Assembly: GCA_038240295.1 (NCBI GenBank)
Contig: JBBSDW010000029.1
Span: 1-24,765 of the forward strand
DNA: 24,765 bases
Origin: JABDDM01 sp038240295
Lineage (GTDB): Bacteria; Bacteroidota; Ignavibacteria; Palsa-1295
Reading direction: 5' to 3'
Shown here: positions 1-7,731 of the stretch, piece after piece
How positions within the stretch are numbered: position 1 is the first letter of the stretch
How the letters are laid out: each line of letters starts with the position of its first letter
Notes under the pieces: model-generated
What the model was told of the DNA's origin: nothing
The model's database searches: none
Seen by the model: the letters and a program-made list of their open reading frames with translations, nothing else
Made by a program: the position numbers and the translations under genes

Positions 1-9
1 AACGTCATT

Positions 10-72
10 AACTGAACTTCGAGAGTCAGCCGAACCCACCATGAGATCCTTCGCCGGGCTCAGGATGACTTG
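10..72 (+). repeat. 63-bp imperfect direct repeat, copy 1
   Basis: This block aligns without gaps to 181-243. I count 9 mismatches in 63 positions, 8 of them transitions. The last 30 or so bases (core AGATCCTTCGCCGGGCTCAG) are nearly identical, while the first 30 are more diverged. Related copies lie at 116-143 (inverted) and 13328-13358. No ORF runs through it. It looks like a dispersed intergenic repeat unit. Confidence 0.8.
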
Positions 73-115
73 ATTGAGAGTGAATACTTAGAGCCAGACT
101 CGATAGCCCTAAAAC

Positions 116-143
116 GGTCATTCTGAGCCCGGCGAAGAATCTT
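116..143 (-). repeat. Inverted partial copy of the intergenic repeat
   Basis: Read on the minus strand this is AAGATTCTTCGCCGGGCTCA followed by GAATGACC. It matches the core of the direct repeats at 10-72 and 181-243 with a few substitutions. It lies between the two direct copies, so it could form a long stem with either one in a transcript. Confidence 0.75.
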
Positions 144-180
144 GCCTTTCGTTCGCATCGCTTCAGGACTTCGAGTGCAA

Positions 181-243
181 AACCAAACTTTGAGGGTTAG
201 CTGGAGCCACCATGAGATCCTTCGTCGGGCTCAGGATGACTTG
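181..243 (+). repeat. 63-bp imperfect direct repeat, copy 2
   Basis: Second copy of the unit at 10-72. The core reads AGATCCTTCGTCGGGCTCAG, with one C/T change from copy 1. It ends about 120 bp upstream of pyrB, in a region with no coding potential. Confidence 0.8.
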
Positions 244-292
244 CTAAGGAGTGTCGATTTGTCGTAAACAGCTACCCCTTCGTTCAGAGCGT

Positions 293-312
293 GGTCGGGA
301 TGAATCCCGACC
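293..312. repeat. Perfect palindrome upstream of pyrB
   Basis: GGTCGGGAT and ATCCCGACC are perfect inverted arms separated by two bases. As RNA this gives an 8-bp GC-rich stem with a 4-base loop, or 9 bp if the centre pairs. No T-run follows, so it is a poor terminator candidate. It could be a repeat-family hairpin or a protein site upstream of the pyr genes. Confidence 0.6.
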
Positions 313-364
313 TACGTTCGCTGTCCCCCGTCCCTGATCTAAAAAACTGCGTATTTTTGTCTGA

Positions 365-1375
365 ATGACAGTTAGAGAAGCGAAACCTGCTCGAACAAAA
401 GAAGCGCCCGCGCATACGAACGGGAAGGAGGTCCCGATTTCAGCACACGTCCGGAAGGACCTCCTCGGCATCGAACATCTCTCGAAATCCGATATACTTG
501 GCCTCGTCGAACGCTCGAATCATTTCAACGACGAGCTATCGCGCATCGAGCGTTTCCCACACCGCGACACGCTTGCCGGACTCACTGTCGCAAATCTTTT
601 TTTCGAAAATTCAACTCGCACCCGCACTTCGTTTGAACTCGCAGAACGCCGTCTTGGGGCCGATTATGTTAGTCTATCGCCAGCGATCAGTAGTCTGACG
701 AAAGGGGAGTCGCTGCTCGACACAGTTAAAGTGCTTGAAGCAATGAAGCTTGATGCCATTGTGGTGAGGCATAGTTCGGCCGGTGTCCCGCAATTTCTGG
801 CCGATCGGTTGCCGGCACATGTTCGTATCATTAACGCGGGCGACGGTGCGCACGAGCATCCGACGCAAGCATTGCTCGATGCGGCATCGCTCATCGAACG
901 TATTGGTGATCTTGCAGGAAAGCATATTCTGATCGTTGGCGATATTCGGCACTCACGAGTCGCACGCTCCAATATCTGGCTCCTCAAAAAATTAGGCGCA
1001 GCGATCACGCTTGTTGGACCACGAACTTTGCTGCCCAAAGATATCGGTTCTATTTTCGATGTCAGAGTCTCCGATGATCTTGAACCAGAACTTTCGGGCG
1101 CCGATGCGATCATTGCTCTCCGTATCCAGCAGGAGCGGCAGACAAGCGGCCTTTTTCCGACGCTGCAGGAATATCACGAACGATACGGTCTTACGAAGCA
1201 GCGTTTGAAAAACACCAGCGCGATCGTGCTGCATCCGGGCCCGATCAATCTTGGGGTCGAACTTGACGCGAACGTCGCCTATGGCGAACGCTCGCTTGTA
1301 CTAAAACAAGTGAAGCGTGGCGTTGCGATCAGGATGGCGGTACTTGAATGGCTTTTTGAAACTACGAACACATGA
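365..1375 (+). CDS. pyrB: Aspartate carbamoyltransferase, catalytic subunit
   Basis: Condenses carbamoyl phosphate with L-aspartate to carbamoyl-aspartate, the committed step of de novo pyrimidine synthesis in the cytoplasm. Visible family motifs are the carbamoyl-phosphate loop FFENSTRTRTSFE (about residues 79-91), the second active-site loop with K113 in SSLTKGES, R135-H136, HPTQ (165-168) and HPGPINLG near the C-terminus. The body has normal family length, but about 30 residues precede the usual first strand (DLLGIEHLS). ATG 365 has no visible Shine-Dalgarno. An in-frame ATT at 437 lies 5 bases after AGGAGG and would remove 24 residues (see 421-465). No regulatory-chain gene (pyrI) is nearby. 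The gene overlaps pyrC by the four bases ATGA, so the two are probably translationally coupled. Confidence 0.96.
   Translation: MTVREAKPARTKEAPAHTNGKEVPISAHVRKDLLGIEHLSKSDILGLVERSNHFNDELSRIERFPHRDTLAGLTVANLFFENSTRTRTSFELAERRLGADYVSLSPAISSLTKGESLLDTVKVLEAMKLDAIVVRHSSAGVPQFLADRLPAHVRIINAGDGAHEHPTQALLDAASLIERIGDLAGKHILIVGDIRHSRVARSNIWLLKKLGAAITLVGPRTLLPKDIGSIFDVRVSDDLEPELSGADAIIALRIQQERQTSGLFPTLQEYHERYGLTKQRLKNTSAIVLHPGPINLGVELDANVAYGERSLVLKQVKRGVAIRMAVLEWLFETTNT
421..465 (+). promoter_or_regulatory. Possible translational switch or internal ribosome-binding site in pyrB
   Basis: AGGAGG at 426-431 is the best Shine-Dalgarno match near pyrB. It sits exactly in the loop of a 5-bp stem (CGGGA 421-425 with TCCCG 432-436), and an in-frame ATT begins at 437. 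Bases 426-434 are also perfectly complementary to 457-465 (GGACCTCCT), a 9-bp pairing that would bury the motif. A small GTCC-GGAA-GGAC hairpin (449-460) competes with that second pairing. The complementarities are seen directly; any regulatory role is inference, because the stretch is also open reading frame. Confidence 0.35.
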
Positions 1376-2652
1376 TCGATCTTTTGCTCAAAAATATCCG
1401 TATCGTCGATCCTGTCACCTCACGTGATGAGGCAGGTCTCGATATGGAGGTACGCGATGGAAAGATCGCTCGCATTGGAAAGTCGCTCGATTCAAAAGGG
1501 ACCCAAGTTCGCGATCTAAAAGGCGCCGTCGTTGCGCCAGGATTTTTCGATCTGCATGTGCATCTTCGCGAACCGGGCGATGAGCACAAAGAGACGATCG
1601 AAACGGGCACGCGTGCAGCGATGTCGGGTGGTTTCACCGGTGTTTGCTGCATGCCGAATACGAAGCCCGCGATCAGCAATGCGTTCGTCGTCAGTTATAT
1701 CAAGGAAAAATCGCAGGGCAACCTCGTAGACGTTGCGATCTGCGGCACGATGACGAAAGACCGCGAAGGCGAAGAACTCGCTCCGATGGATCAACTGGTG
1801 AAGGCTGGTGTCCGAATGATCTCGGACGATGGCGGCGCGGTCAGAAGTGCGGAGATGATGCGGCGAGTGCTTGAATATGCCAGCATGTTCGATCTGCTCG
1901 CAACACAGCATTGCGAAGAGCCCACGATGACGATAAGCGCGCCGATGAACGAAGGGAAGGTCTCGACAAAGCTCGGACTTCACGGGTGGCCCACTGTCGC
2001 CGAAGATATTATCATAGGCCGCGATATTCTCCTTACAGAATATGTCGGCGGCGTTCGTTATCATGTTGCCCACATGACGACGAAAAGTGGGGTTAGACTT
2101 GTTCGCGAAGCCAAGGCGCGAGGTGTGAAGGTCTCCTGTGAAGTAACGCCACATCATTTTGTGCTGACGGATGAGGCGGTCGAAAAGTATGGCTCGATGG
2201 CCAAGATGAATCCACCGCTCAGGACGCAGGAAGATATCAATGCGATCATCGAAGGACTCAAAGACGGCACCGTTGATTGCATCTCGACCGATCACGCCCC
2301 GCACGCGACGCACGATAAAGAGACCGATATTGTCACGGCGGCATTTGGGATCATCGGACTCGAAACGGCGATCGGTCTTGGGCTAACTCACCTCGTGCAT
2401 GCTGGCCATATCTCTCTGATGAAATATATTGAGCTTTCGTCACGGAATCCGCGCAGGCTGATGAAACTTGAGGAGATCCGGATCGAAGAAGGCGCGAAGG
2501 CAAATGTGACGATTTTTGAGCTTGACCGCTCCTGGACTTTCGATAAGTCCGACATTTTCTCGCTATCTTCGAACACGCCCTTTATCGGCTACCAAATGAA
2601 GGGAATGCCCGTTGGAGCAGTCAATAATGGAAAGGCGTGGTGGCGAACGTAA
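1372..2652 (+). CDS. pyrC: Dihydroorotase (class I amidohydrolase)
   Basis: Cyclises carbamoyl-aspartate to dihydroorotate, the step directly after PyrB. The 426-residue length fits class I dihydroorotases. The metal-binding DLHVHLRE (H62, H64) is followed by the family signature EPGDEHKETIETG. Other ligand regions are the His in ATQHCEE (about 180), HVAHMTT (about 232) and the catalytic TDHAPH (D307). ATG 1372 overlaps the pyrB stop as ATGA, so the genes form one operon and translation is probably coupled. In some bacteria class I dihydroorotase forms a complex with aspartate carbamoyltransferase, which would fit this pairing, but that is inference. No other pyr gene follows. Confidence 0.97.
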   Translation: MIDLLLKNIRIVDPVTSRDEAGLDMEVRDGKIARIGKSLDSKGTQVRDLKGAVVAPGFFDLHVHLREPGDEHKETIETGTRAAMSGGFTGVCCMPNTKPAISNAFVVSYIKEKSQGNLVDVAICGTMTKDREGEELAPMDQLVKAGVRMISDDGGAVRSAEMMRRVLEYASMFDLLATQHCEEPTMTISAPMNEGKVSTKLGLHGWPTVAEDIIIGRDILLTEYVGGVRYHVAHMTTKSGVRLVREAKARGVKVSCEVTPHHFVLTDEAVEKYGSMAKMNPPLRTQEDINAIIEGLKDGTVDCISTDHAPHATHDKETDIVTAAFGIIGLETAIGLGLTHLVHAGHISLMKYIELSSRNPRRLMKLEEIRIEEGAKANVTIFELDRSWTFDKSDIFSLSSNTPFIGYQMKGMPVGAVNNGKAWWRT

Positions 2653-2811
2653 GTTTTCTCATGGGCTGGCACAAAACTTTACCTTACCTACTACGCGAGT
2701 CACAATCGTGTGCGTGGCACTACGCGCAAGCGAAATATGCGGCAAATCGCTGAATCGGCACTATGGAATTGTAGCTTTTTCCGTTCAGAAGGGTTATCTA
2801 TTGTGTAGGCC

Positions 2812-3339
2812 TTGCTAAGAGTTAACGAACGTTCGTTGTTACAACCTTTACAAGAGATCTCGTCGAAGTCCAAGACGCTTTTCCTGAGCGTGTTTCTTGT
2901 CATACTCGGATTTGAAACAGTGCCAGCGCTCAGCATCAATCATGATCCGCGGGAAACGGTTACGCGAGATGGCTTGATCCAAACCGTGGATGGCCCACTA
3001 AAGCAGCAGATCGAACTCTTATTTGCGGCGCTGAATCATCGGGATCTTGGAGCGATAAAATCGCAGATCAGTCCGACGAGAATTTACGTAGAGATCTCGG
3101 ACAAAACTGGCGCCTACCTGACCAACAGTCAGACGCTTGCGGTCATGGAAGCTTTCCTTCGCTCGCATTCGTCGCTCAGTGCGAAGTTCGAGTTCGATAG
3201 CACCGAAGGCGACAACGGAAGTGCTTCAGGCTTGCTGACCGCTCGCCGCGATGGCCGCACTTATACCTACCGTTTGAACTTCGGCTTTACAAAGAGCCTC
3301 CGAGGATCCTGGTTGCTCACACGTATCAGTATGCGCTGA
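2812..3339 (+). CDS. Exported DUF4783-like protein of unknown function
   Basis: A hydrophobic stretch (TLFLSVFLVILGF, about residues 22-34) preceded by lysines looks like a signal peptide, so the protein is probably exported. The rest resembles the Bacteroidota family DUF4783: a helical start (LKQQIELLFAALNHRDLGAIKSQIS), a strand with IYVEISDKTGAYLTNSQ, then TARRDGRTYTYRLNF and a C-terminal WLLTRISMR. The match is from memory of the family pattern. DUF4783 members are small secreted proteins with a fold like SnoaL/NTF2, and no activity is known to me. The start is uncertain: TTG 2812 is the longest, and TTG 2836 gives a more normal signal peptide; neither has a clear Shine-Dalgarno. It lies 65 bp before the large sensor kinase and may be its co-transcribed partner. 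Confidence 0.72.
   Translation: MLRVNERSLLQPLQEISSKSKTLFLSVFLVILGFETVPALSINHDPRETVTRDGLIQTVDGPLKQQIELLFAALNHRDLGAIKSQISPTRIYVEISDKTGAYLTNSQTLAVMEAFLRSHSSLSAKFEFDSTEGDNGSASGLLTARRDGRTYTYRLNFGFTKSLRGSWLLTRISMR
2824..2837. promoter_or_regulatory. 14-bp perfect palindrome, possible operator
   Basis: AACGAACGTTCGTT is a perfect inverted repeat of a size typical for TetR-type operators. It overlaps the TTG 2836 start option of the DUF4783-like gene and lies just after the TTG 2812 option. No regulator gene is nearby, and the sequence can also simply encode Asn-Glu-Arg-Ser. Confidence 0.25.
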
Positions 3340-3404
3340 CGCGCCGCCAATTCCGTATCTTTAGGGGACGTTTCTCGTCTGTTCACGCCTGATCAAGCGT
3401 TCGT

Positions 3405-6400
3405 TTGGACCCTGAAGTTCGACCTATACATCCTACTCGAGTGCAGCGGCTTCGCGAAGCTGCCGATAGGTATCGCGCAGGCTTTAAACGAAACCGTCCC
3501 CGTTTCACACCTCGATTTCTTGAGCTCATCACATCGATGTCACGTGGCGTAAGACGGACGCTGCTTATCCTTGCGGTGTTCGTACTCGCAGCCGGTGCGC
3601 TGGAACTGCTCATCACGCTGAGCTCCCAAACGCAAACGTCGCCGTCCTGGAAATCACAGGAGATCGTCATGATCGCTCAGAACAGATTGCGTGCGATCGC
3701 CCGGCAGCTTGATTCGGGCCTCACACGGGTCGAACATGACGTACGGATCATCAAGGGCATGTCGGCGAGCGATCCGCAGCAGGAAGTGTTCGGATTCCTT
3801 GCGCAGGATAACGAGATGTGGAATGCGCGTTTGCCCGATTCGCTTCGCTGGTATGGAGCGCTGGATCGTCGGGACACAGCAGAGCGCGGCTGCGCGCTCT
3901 ACTCGAATTCGGGCAAACTTGAAGCCTGGTCTTCAGCTACTATCAGTTCGCTCGAGTTCGACACGGTGATCCCGCAATCGCTGGTGAGCGATCGGTATAT
4001 CGAGACGATCAGGTTACAAAAAGGTTTTTTTCATAGCTACGTAACCGCGGCGCGCAGGCTTACGGGGCCGGCAGGGATCGTGGGCCATGCGATCGCAAAA
4101 CGGTTGCTCGGCTCCGAAGAACTGATTGGTTCGAGCGAAGCAACACACACGACCTTCCTCGATGACTTGAAGGAGCCATCCAAGCGTGATTTTCAGATTG
4201 TCTTTGGTGCGGTTCGCAAGGACTCGACATTTGACGGCACGCAGGAAATGCTCTATGCCGATCCGAACGACCATGCGAGTGCCATTGGTGTATTGCAGAT
4301 CAGCAAAGCCCCGATCGTCGAGCCAACACCTATCATCCATGCGCTCCAGCTCATTCGTGCGATTGCTTCTATTCTTTTTCTTTTGATCCTGCTTGGTTGG
4401 GGTCTCGGGCTTGTGCGCGATCTTCGAATTCAAAAACATCCGGTCCGCGCTCGCTTAGGCTATTCAGTCTTTGTTGTCTTGAGTCTCGTTCTCATTCGGC
4501 TTGTTTTCGTTGCACTCGATAATTTTGGATTTGTTTTCGGTCAATCGATTCAGGATTCTTCCGTCTTTGCCTCGGATTGGGGTTACGGTCTGGTCAAGAA
4601 TCCGCTGGAGCTTTTTGTGACGACGCTGATGACGAGTCTCGTGGCGGTCTTCCTCTGGATCGTATGGATACCTCGCAAGCGGATCATTCGCGACGATTCG
4701 CATCGTCGAAGCATCGATCAACTCGTACGAAAACGCGTCGTTCGCTTCGTTGTTTTTAGCTTGCTGGCGATCGCATGTTCGGCGGTGCTGACCGACGCTC
4801 TGAGTGCATTGATCGAATCGGTGGTCGTCAATGGGACGGTGCAATATCTTGTCATTCGACAAGTGCTTCCTTCCCCTTCGATCTTCGTAATGTATCTCTC
4901 GTTCCTGAGTATCGGAGTGACGTATCTTTTTATTGCTTCGCTGCTCTTGATCTTCTCGCTCCGTGCGATTGTGTTTGTTCTTCCACGCGATCTTCCGTTC
5001 TTGCGACGCGTCGCTCTCGGCTCGCTGATCTTCATCGCACTCGTGCTGATCGCCTCGGAGGTGATGGGGTTCGTCGCGTTAACAACTACGACTTCGCTTT
5101 ACAGGATCGGTCTCGCTTTAGTCGTCGGCTTAACGACGATCGGGATGGTGCTTAGCGATATTCTTGTATCGAGGCCATTGCAGCATAGTCCGTCATTCCT
5201 TTTCAGGCTGCCGCGCTCGAGCCGCTCGATCTTGTTTATCCTTGCCTTCGGAGCCGCAATCGTCAGTCCGCTCATTGCAGAAAAAGAGTTGCTGAAGGAT
5301 CGCGAGGTTGCGCAAGGGATCGTCAGCCAAAATGCCGAATCGGATGCGAGTTATCTTTCGACGGTCATTCAGCAATCGCTGGCCGATGCGCGGCAAAACA
5401 TTCAGTCGTGGACCGAAGGCAGTTCTGACGCGGTTCGTCAATCGGCTTTTTTGATCTGGGTCACCAACCTTCGCGCACATCCCGATTGGCAGGCAGTGAT
5501 CGAAGTGACGGATGGCACCGGTCACGTCGTTTCGCATTTTGGTACCACAGCTGTCCGAGATCAACTTCAGGCGCTTCGCAATCCGATCGATAGTGTTCGC
5601 CGATTGCTCGCACGCTTGGCACCTTCGTCCGATACCAGTGCCCAGGCCCAGCTGCCGGTTGCAACTCACATCGTTGCCGCATTTGGCGACATCACCAGTT
5701 CACTGATTCTTGGTGCGGCGCGGCTTCCGATTAAAACGGAACCGGCTGGCATTCACGGACCGCTCACTATTACGATGGCGATCTGGAGTGAGCTTCCCGC
5801 GCTCCAAACCGATCGCGCGCCGCTCGATCTCGGAAGACCGGGTGGTGAAGATGTTGCCGGCTCGAGTCAGGTGATCGCGAACGGCGAGTTTATCGTCGCT
5901 GAATATGTGGGCGCTTCACGGCATCGCACGAACGTGCCGACGCTCGACGTACCGGCTCGATTGCCCGAGTATATTCTCTATCGCGCGCGGCGCGAGTTCA
6001 ACTTCTGGGAGCGATCGTCGATCGATGGCAATGACTATCAGACGCTCTATCACCGTCTTCCTTATACGACACAATCGCGCTCGAACGCACCGACGCTAAT
6101 TGCCGTAAGCGTACCCGAGCCGACGGTCGCACGCGCGGTGGAGTTCGGCCTCAGGCTGAACGCGATCGGACTTATTTATGGGGTTGCGCTGGCCTTGCTC
6201 TTCGTGCTCGTCCGGCAATTCGGCACAAGAAAAATTCAGCTTACCCTTAAATTTCGCGATCGCATTTTTCTTATCGTGCTGGCGATCGCAATGCTGCCGC
6301 TTATCATTGTGACAAACGTTACACGAAATCTTTTGCGTGAGCCTGCTCAAAACGAGGAGCGCGACCGGCTTGCGCGCGATGCGGCGGTGATTCGGGATCG

Positions 6401-7703
6401 GATCGGCAGGCAGATGGAACTAGGCGTAGCAAATATCTACGGACTGGGGCTTCAACAAGATGTGGCCGATCTTGCACAAACGCTTGGGCGAAATTTTACC
6501 GTCTTCGATAGTCACGGACTTCTTGTCGCGAGCAGCCGTCCCGAATATTACGAATCGACGATGCTGCCGAATCATCTTAGCTCGACTGCGATGGAGCAGG
6601 TGGTGCTGGGCCAGCAAACGTTTTTTACCGAACCGCTCGTCCTCGGTTCGCAGCGGTACCAGATCGGCTATCAGCCGGTCACAAATCACGTCGGTGCTTC
6701 GCTCATCGGTGTGATCAGTGTTGCCACGCTCGGCGAGCGTTCGAACATCGATGCCGAGGTCGCGCGAACGACAAGTTTGATCTATGGCACCTTCGCAGCG
6801 CTCGGGCTTATCCTGCTTGCGATCGGAGCGATCTTCGCCGCTCGGGTTGCTTCGCCGATCCTCTCGCTGATTTTTGCAACCGAGCGCGTCGCCCAGGGGA
6901 AGCTTCGAACTTCACTGCCAGTCACGAGACAGGATGAGATCGGTGAACTCATGCAAGCATTTAACACGATGACGAGCGAACTCGAAAAAAGCCGTCAGAT
7001 CGTAGCGCAAACCGAGCGTGAGGTTGCCTGGAAAGAAATGGCTCGGCAGGTTGCGCATGAGATCAAGAACCCGCTGACGCCGATGAAGCTTTCGGTGCAG
7101 CATCTCGAGCATGCGCATGAAGCGAAAGATCCAAACTTCACCTCGATCTTCAGGCGCGTGATCGGAACACTGAGCGAGCAGATCGATGTGCTCACGCGCA
7201 TTGCGACCGAGTTCGCACGCTTCGGCGAAATGCCGCGACGAAAATATGCAGTAGTATCGGTGCGAAAGATCGCCGAACGGGCTGTTGCGCTGTTCGATGC
7301 CGATCGAAGTCACATTCGTTTTGTCATTGACATTCCTCCCGCGACGCCCTATATCAATGTCGATGAGGAGGAGTTCCGACGTGCGCTTGTGAATCTGATT
7401 CGAAATGCGATCCAGGCAACCGATGGCTGGGGAGTAATCGCAATTCGTACGAGCTACGATCGAGAAATGGTGCACATCCGGCTTTCCGACACCGGATCCG
7501 GCATGGACGAAGAAACAGTCATGAAAGCATTCGATCCTAATTTCTCAACCAAGACAAGCGGAATGGGACTCGGGCTTGCGATCGTAAAAAAGACCGTCAA
7601 TGATATGGGAGGCATCATCGCAGTGGAAAGCAAACTCGGCAAGGGGACGAGCTTCATGATCGATCTTCCGGCTCGCGAACGACCGGATAAAGAGGCGGTC
7701 TAA
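3405..7703 (+). CDS. Very large NtrY-like multi-sensor histidine kinase
   Basis: Membrane sensor kinase of 1432 residues, about twice NtrY's usual size. From the N-terminus: a basic cytoplasmic tail (1-50); TM helix (51-72); a predicted extracytoplasmic region to about 310; a cluster of about eight hydrophobic helices (315-630); a second soluble region (630-915); two helices (about 918-938 and 954-972); a Cache-like sensor segment (985-1120, with VFDSHGLLVASSRPEYYES); TM (1127-1148); HAMP (to about 1200). The kinase core has the phospho-acceptor H1218 in VAHEIKNPLTP, N-box NLIRNAIQA (about 1329), G1 DTGSGMD (1362) and GMGLGLAIV (about 1387). All catalytic motifs look intact. The TTG 3405 start is inferred; M45 is an alternative. 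No response regulator is adjacent. The ligand is unknown; the HEIKNPLTP motif points to the NtrY group. Confidence 0.93.
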   Translation: MDPEVRPIHPTRVQRLREAADRYRAGFKRNRPRFTPRFLELITSMSRGVRRTLLILAVFVLAAGALELLITLSSQTQTSPSWKSQEIVMIAQNRLRAIARQLDSGLTRVEHDVRIIKGMSASDPQQEVFGFLAQDNEMWNARLPDSLRWYGALDRRDTAERGCALYSNSGKLEAWSSATISSLEFDTVIPQSLVSDRYIETIRLQKGFFHSYVTAARRLTGPAGIVGHAIAKRLLGSEELIGSSEATHTTFLDDLKEPSKRDFQIVFGAVRKDSTFDGTQEMLYADPNDHASAIGVLQISKAPIVEPTPIIHALQLIRAIASILFLLILLGWGLGLVRDLRIQKHPVRARLGYSVFVVLSLVLIRLVFVALDNFGFVFGQSIQDSSVFASDWGYGLVKNPLELFVTTLMTSLVAVFLWIVWIPRKRIIRDDSHRRSIDQLVRKRVVRFVVFSLLAIACSAVLTDALSALIESVVVNGTVQYLVIRQVLPSPSIFVMYLSFLSIGVTYLFIASLLLIFSLRAIVFVLPRDLPFLRRVALGSLIFIALVLIASEVMGFVALTTTTSLYRIGLALVVGLTTIGMVLSDILVSRPLQHSPSFLFRLPRSSRSILFILAFGAAIVSPLIAEKELLKDREVAQGIVSQNAESDASYLSTVIQQSLADARQNIQSWTEGSSDAVRQSAFLIWVTNLRAHPDWQAVIEVTDGTGHVVSHFGTTAVRDQLQALRNPIDSVRRLLARLAPSSDTSAQAQLPVATHIVAAFGDITSSLILGAARLPIKTEPAGIHGPLTITMAIWSELPALQTDRAPLDLGRPGGEDVAGSSQVIANGEFIVAEYVGASRHRTNVPTLDVPARLPEYILYRARREFNFWERSSIDGNDYQTLYHRLPYTTQSRSNAPTLIAVSVPEPTVARAVEFGLRLNAIGLIYGVALALLFVLVRQFGTRKIQLTLKFRDRIFLIVLAIAMLPLIIVTNVTRNLLREPAQNEERDRLARDAAVIRDRIGRQMELGVANIYGLGLQQDVADLAQTLGRNFTVFDSHGLLVASSRPEYYESTMLPNHLSSTAMEQVVLGQQTFFTEPLVLGSQRYQIGYQPVTNHVGASLIGVISVATLGERSNIDAEVARTTSLIYGTFAALGLILLAIGAIFAARVASPILSLIFATERVAQGKLRTSLPVTRQDEIGELMQAFNTMTSELEKSRQIVAQTEREVAWKEMARQVAHEIKNPLTPMKLSVQHLEHAHEAKDPNFTSIFRRVIGTLSEQIDVLTRIATEFARFGEMPRRKYAVVSVRKIAERAVALFDADRSHIRFVIDIPPATPYINVDEEEFRRALVNLIRNAIQATDGWGVIAIRTSYDREMVHIRLSDTGSGMDEETVMKAFDPNFSTKTSGMGLGLAIVKKTVNDMGGIIAVESKLGKGTSFMIDLPARERPDKEAV

Positions 7704-7731
7704 TTACGCTTTAGAAATTAAAGCCGTAATT
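7702..7731. terminator. Long hairpin shared by two convergent gene ends
   Basis: AATTACGCTTTA (7702-7713) pairs with TAAAG-c-CGTAATT (7719-7731), giving 12 base pairs with one bulged base and a 5-base loop. It begins at the stop codon of the kinase gene and runs into the last codons of the minus-strand barrel gene, so it could end transcription from both sides. There is no clean T-run on either strand, so Rho-independent action is uncertain. Confidence 0.45.

Noticed and set aside
338..360. AAAAAACTGCGTATTTTT as a terminator or attenuator before pyrB
   Set aside because: The pairing is A-T only with no GC stem, so it is unlikely to act as an intrinsic terminator. I also do not see a PyrR-binding loop.
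1..364. CRISPR-like reading of the direct repeats
   Set aside because: Only two direct copies 171 bp apart with an inverted copy between them, no regular spacer length and no cas genes; a dispersed repeat is the better explanation.
1516..2313. 265-codon minus-strand ORF opposite pyrC
   Set aside because: It is fully antisense to a gene with clear dihydroorotase motifs. Its composition (His-, Arg- and Cys-rich) is typical of a shadow frame, and it has no signal or domain.
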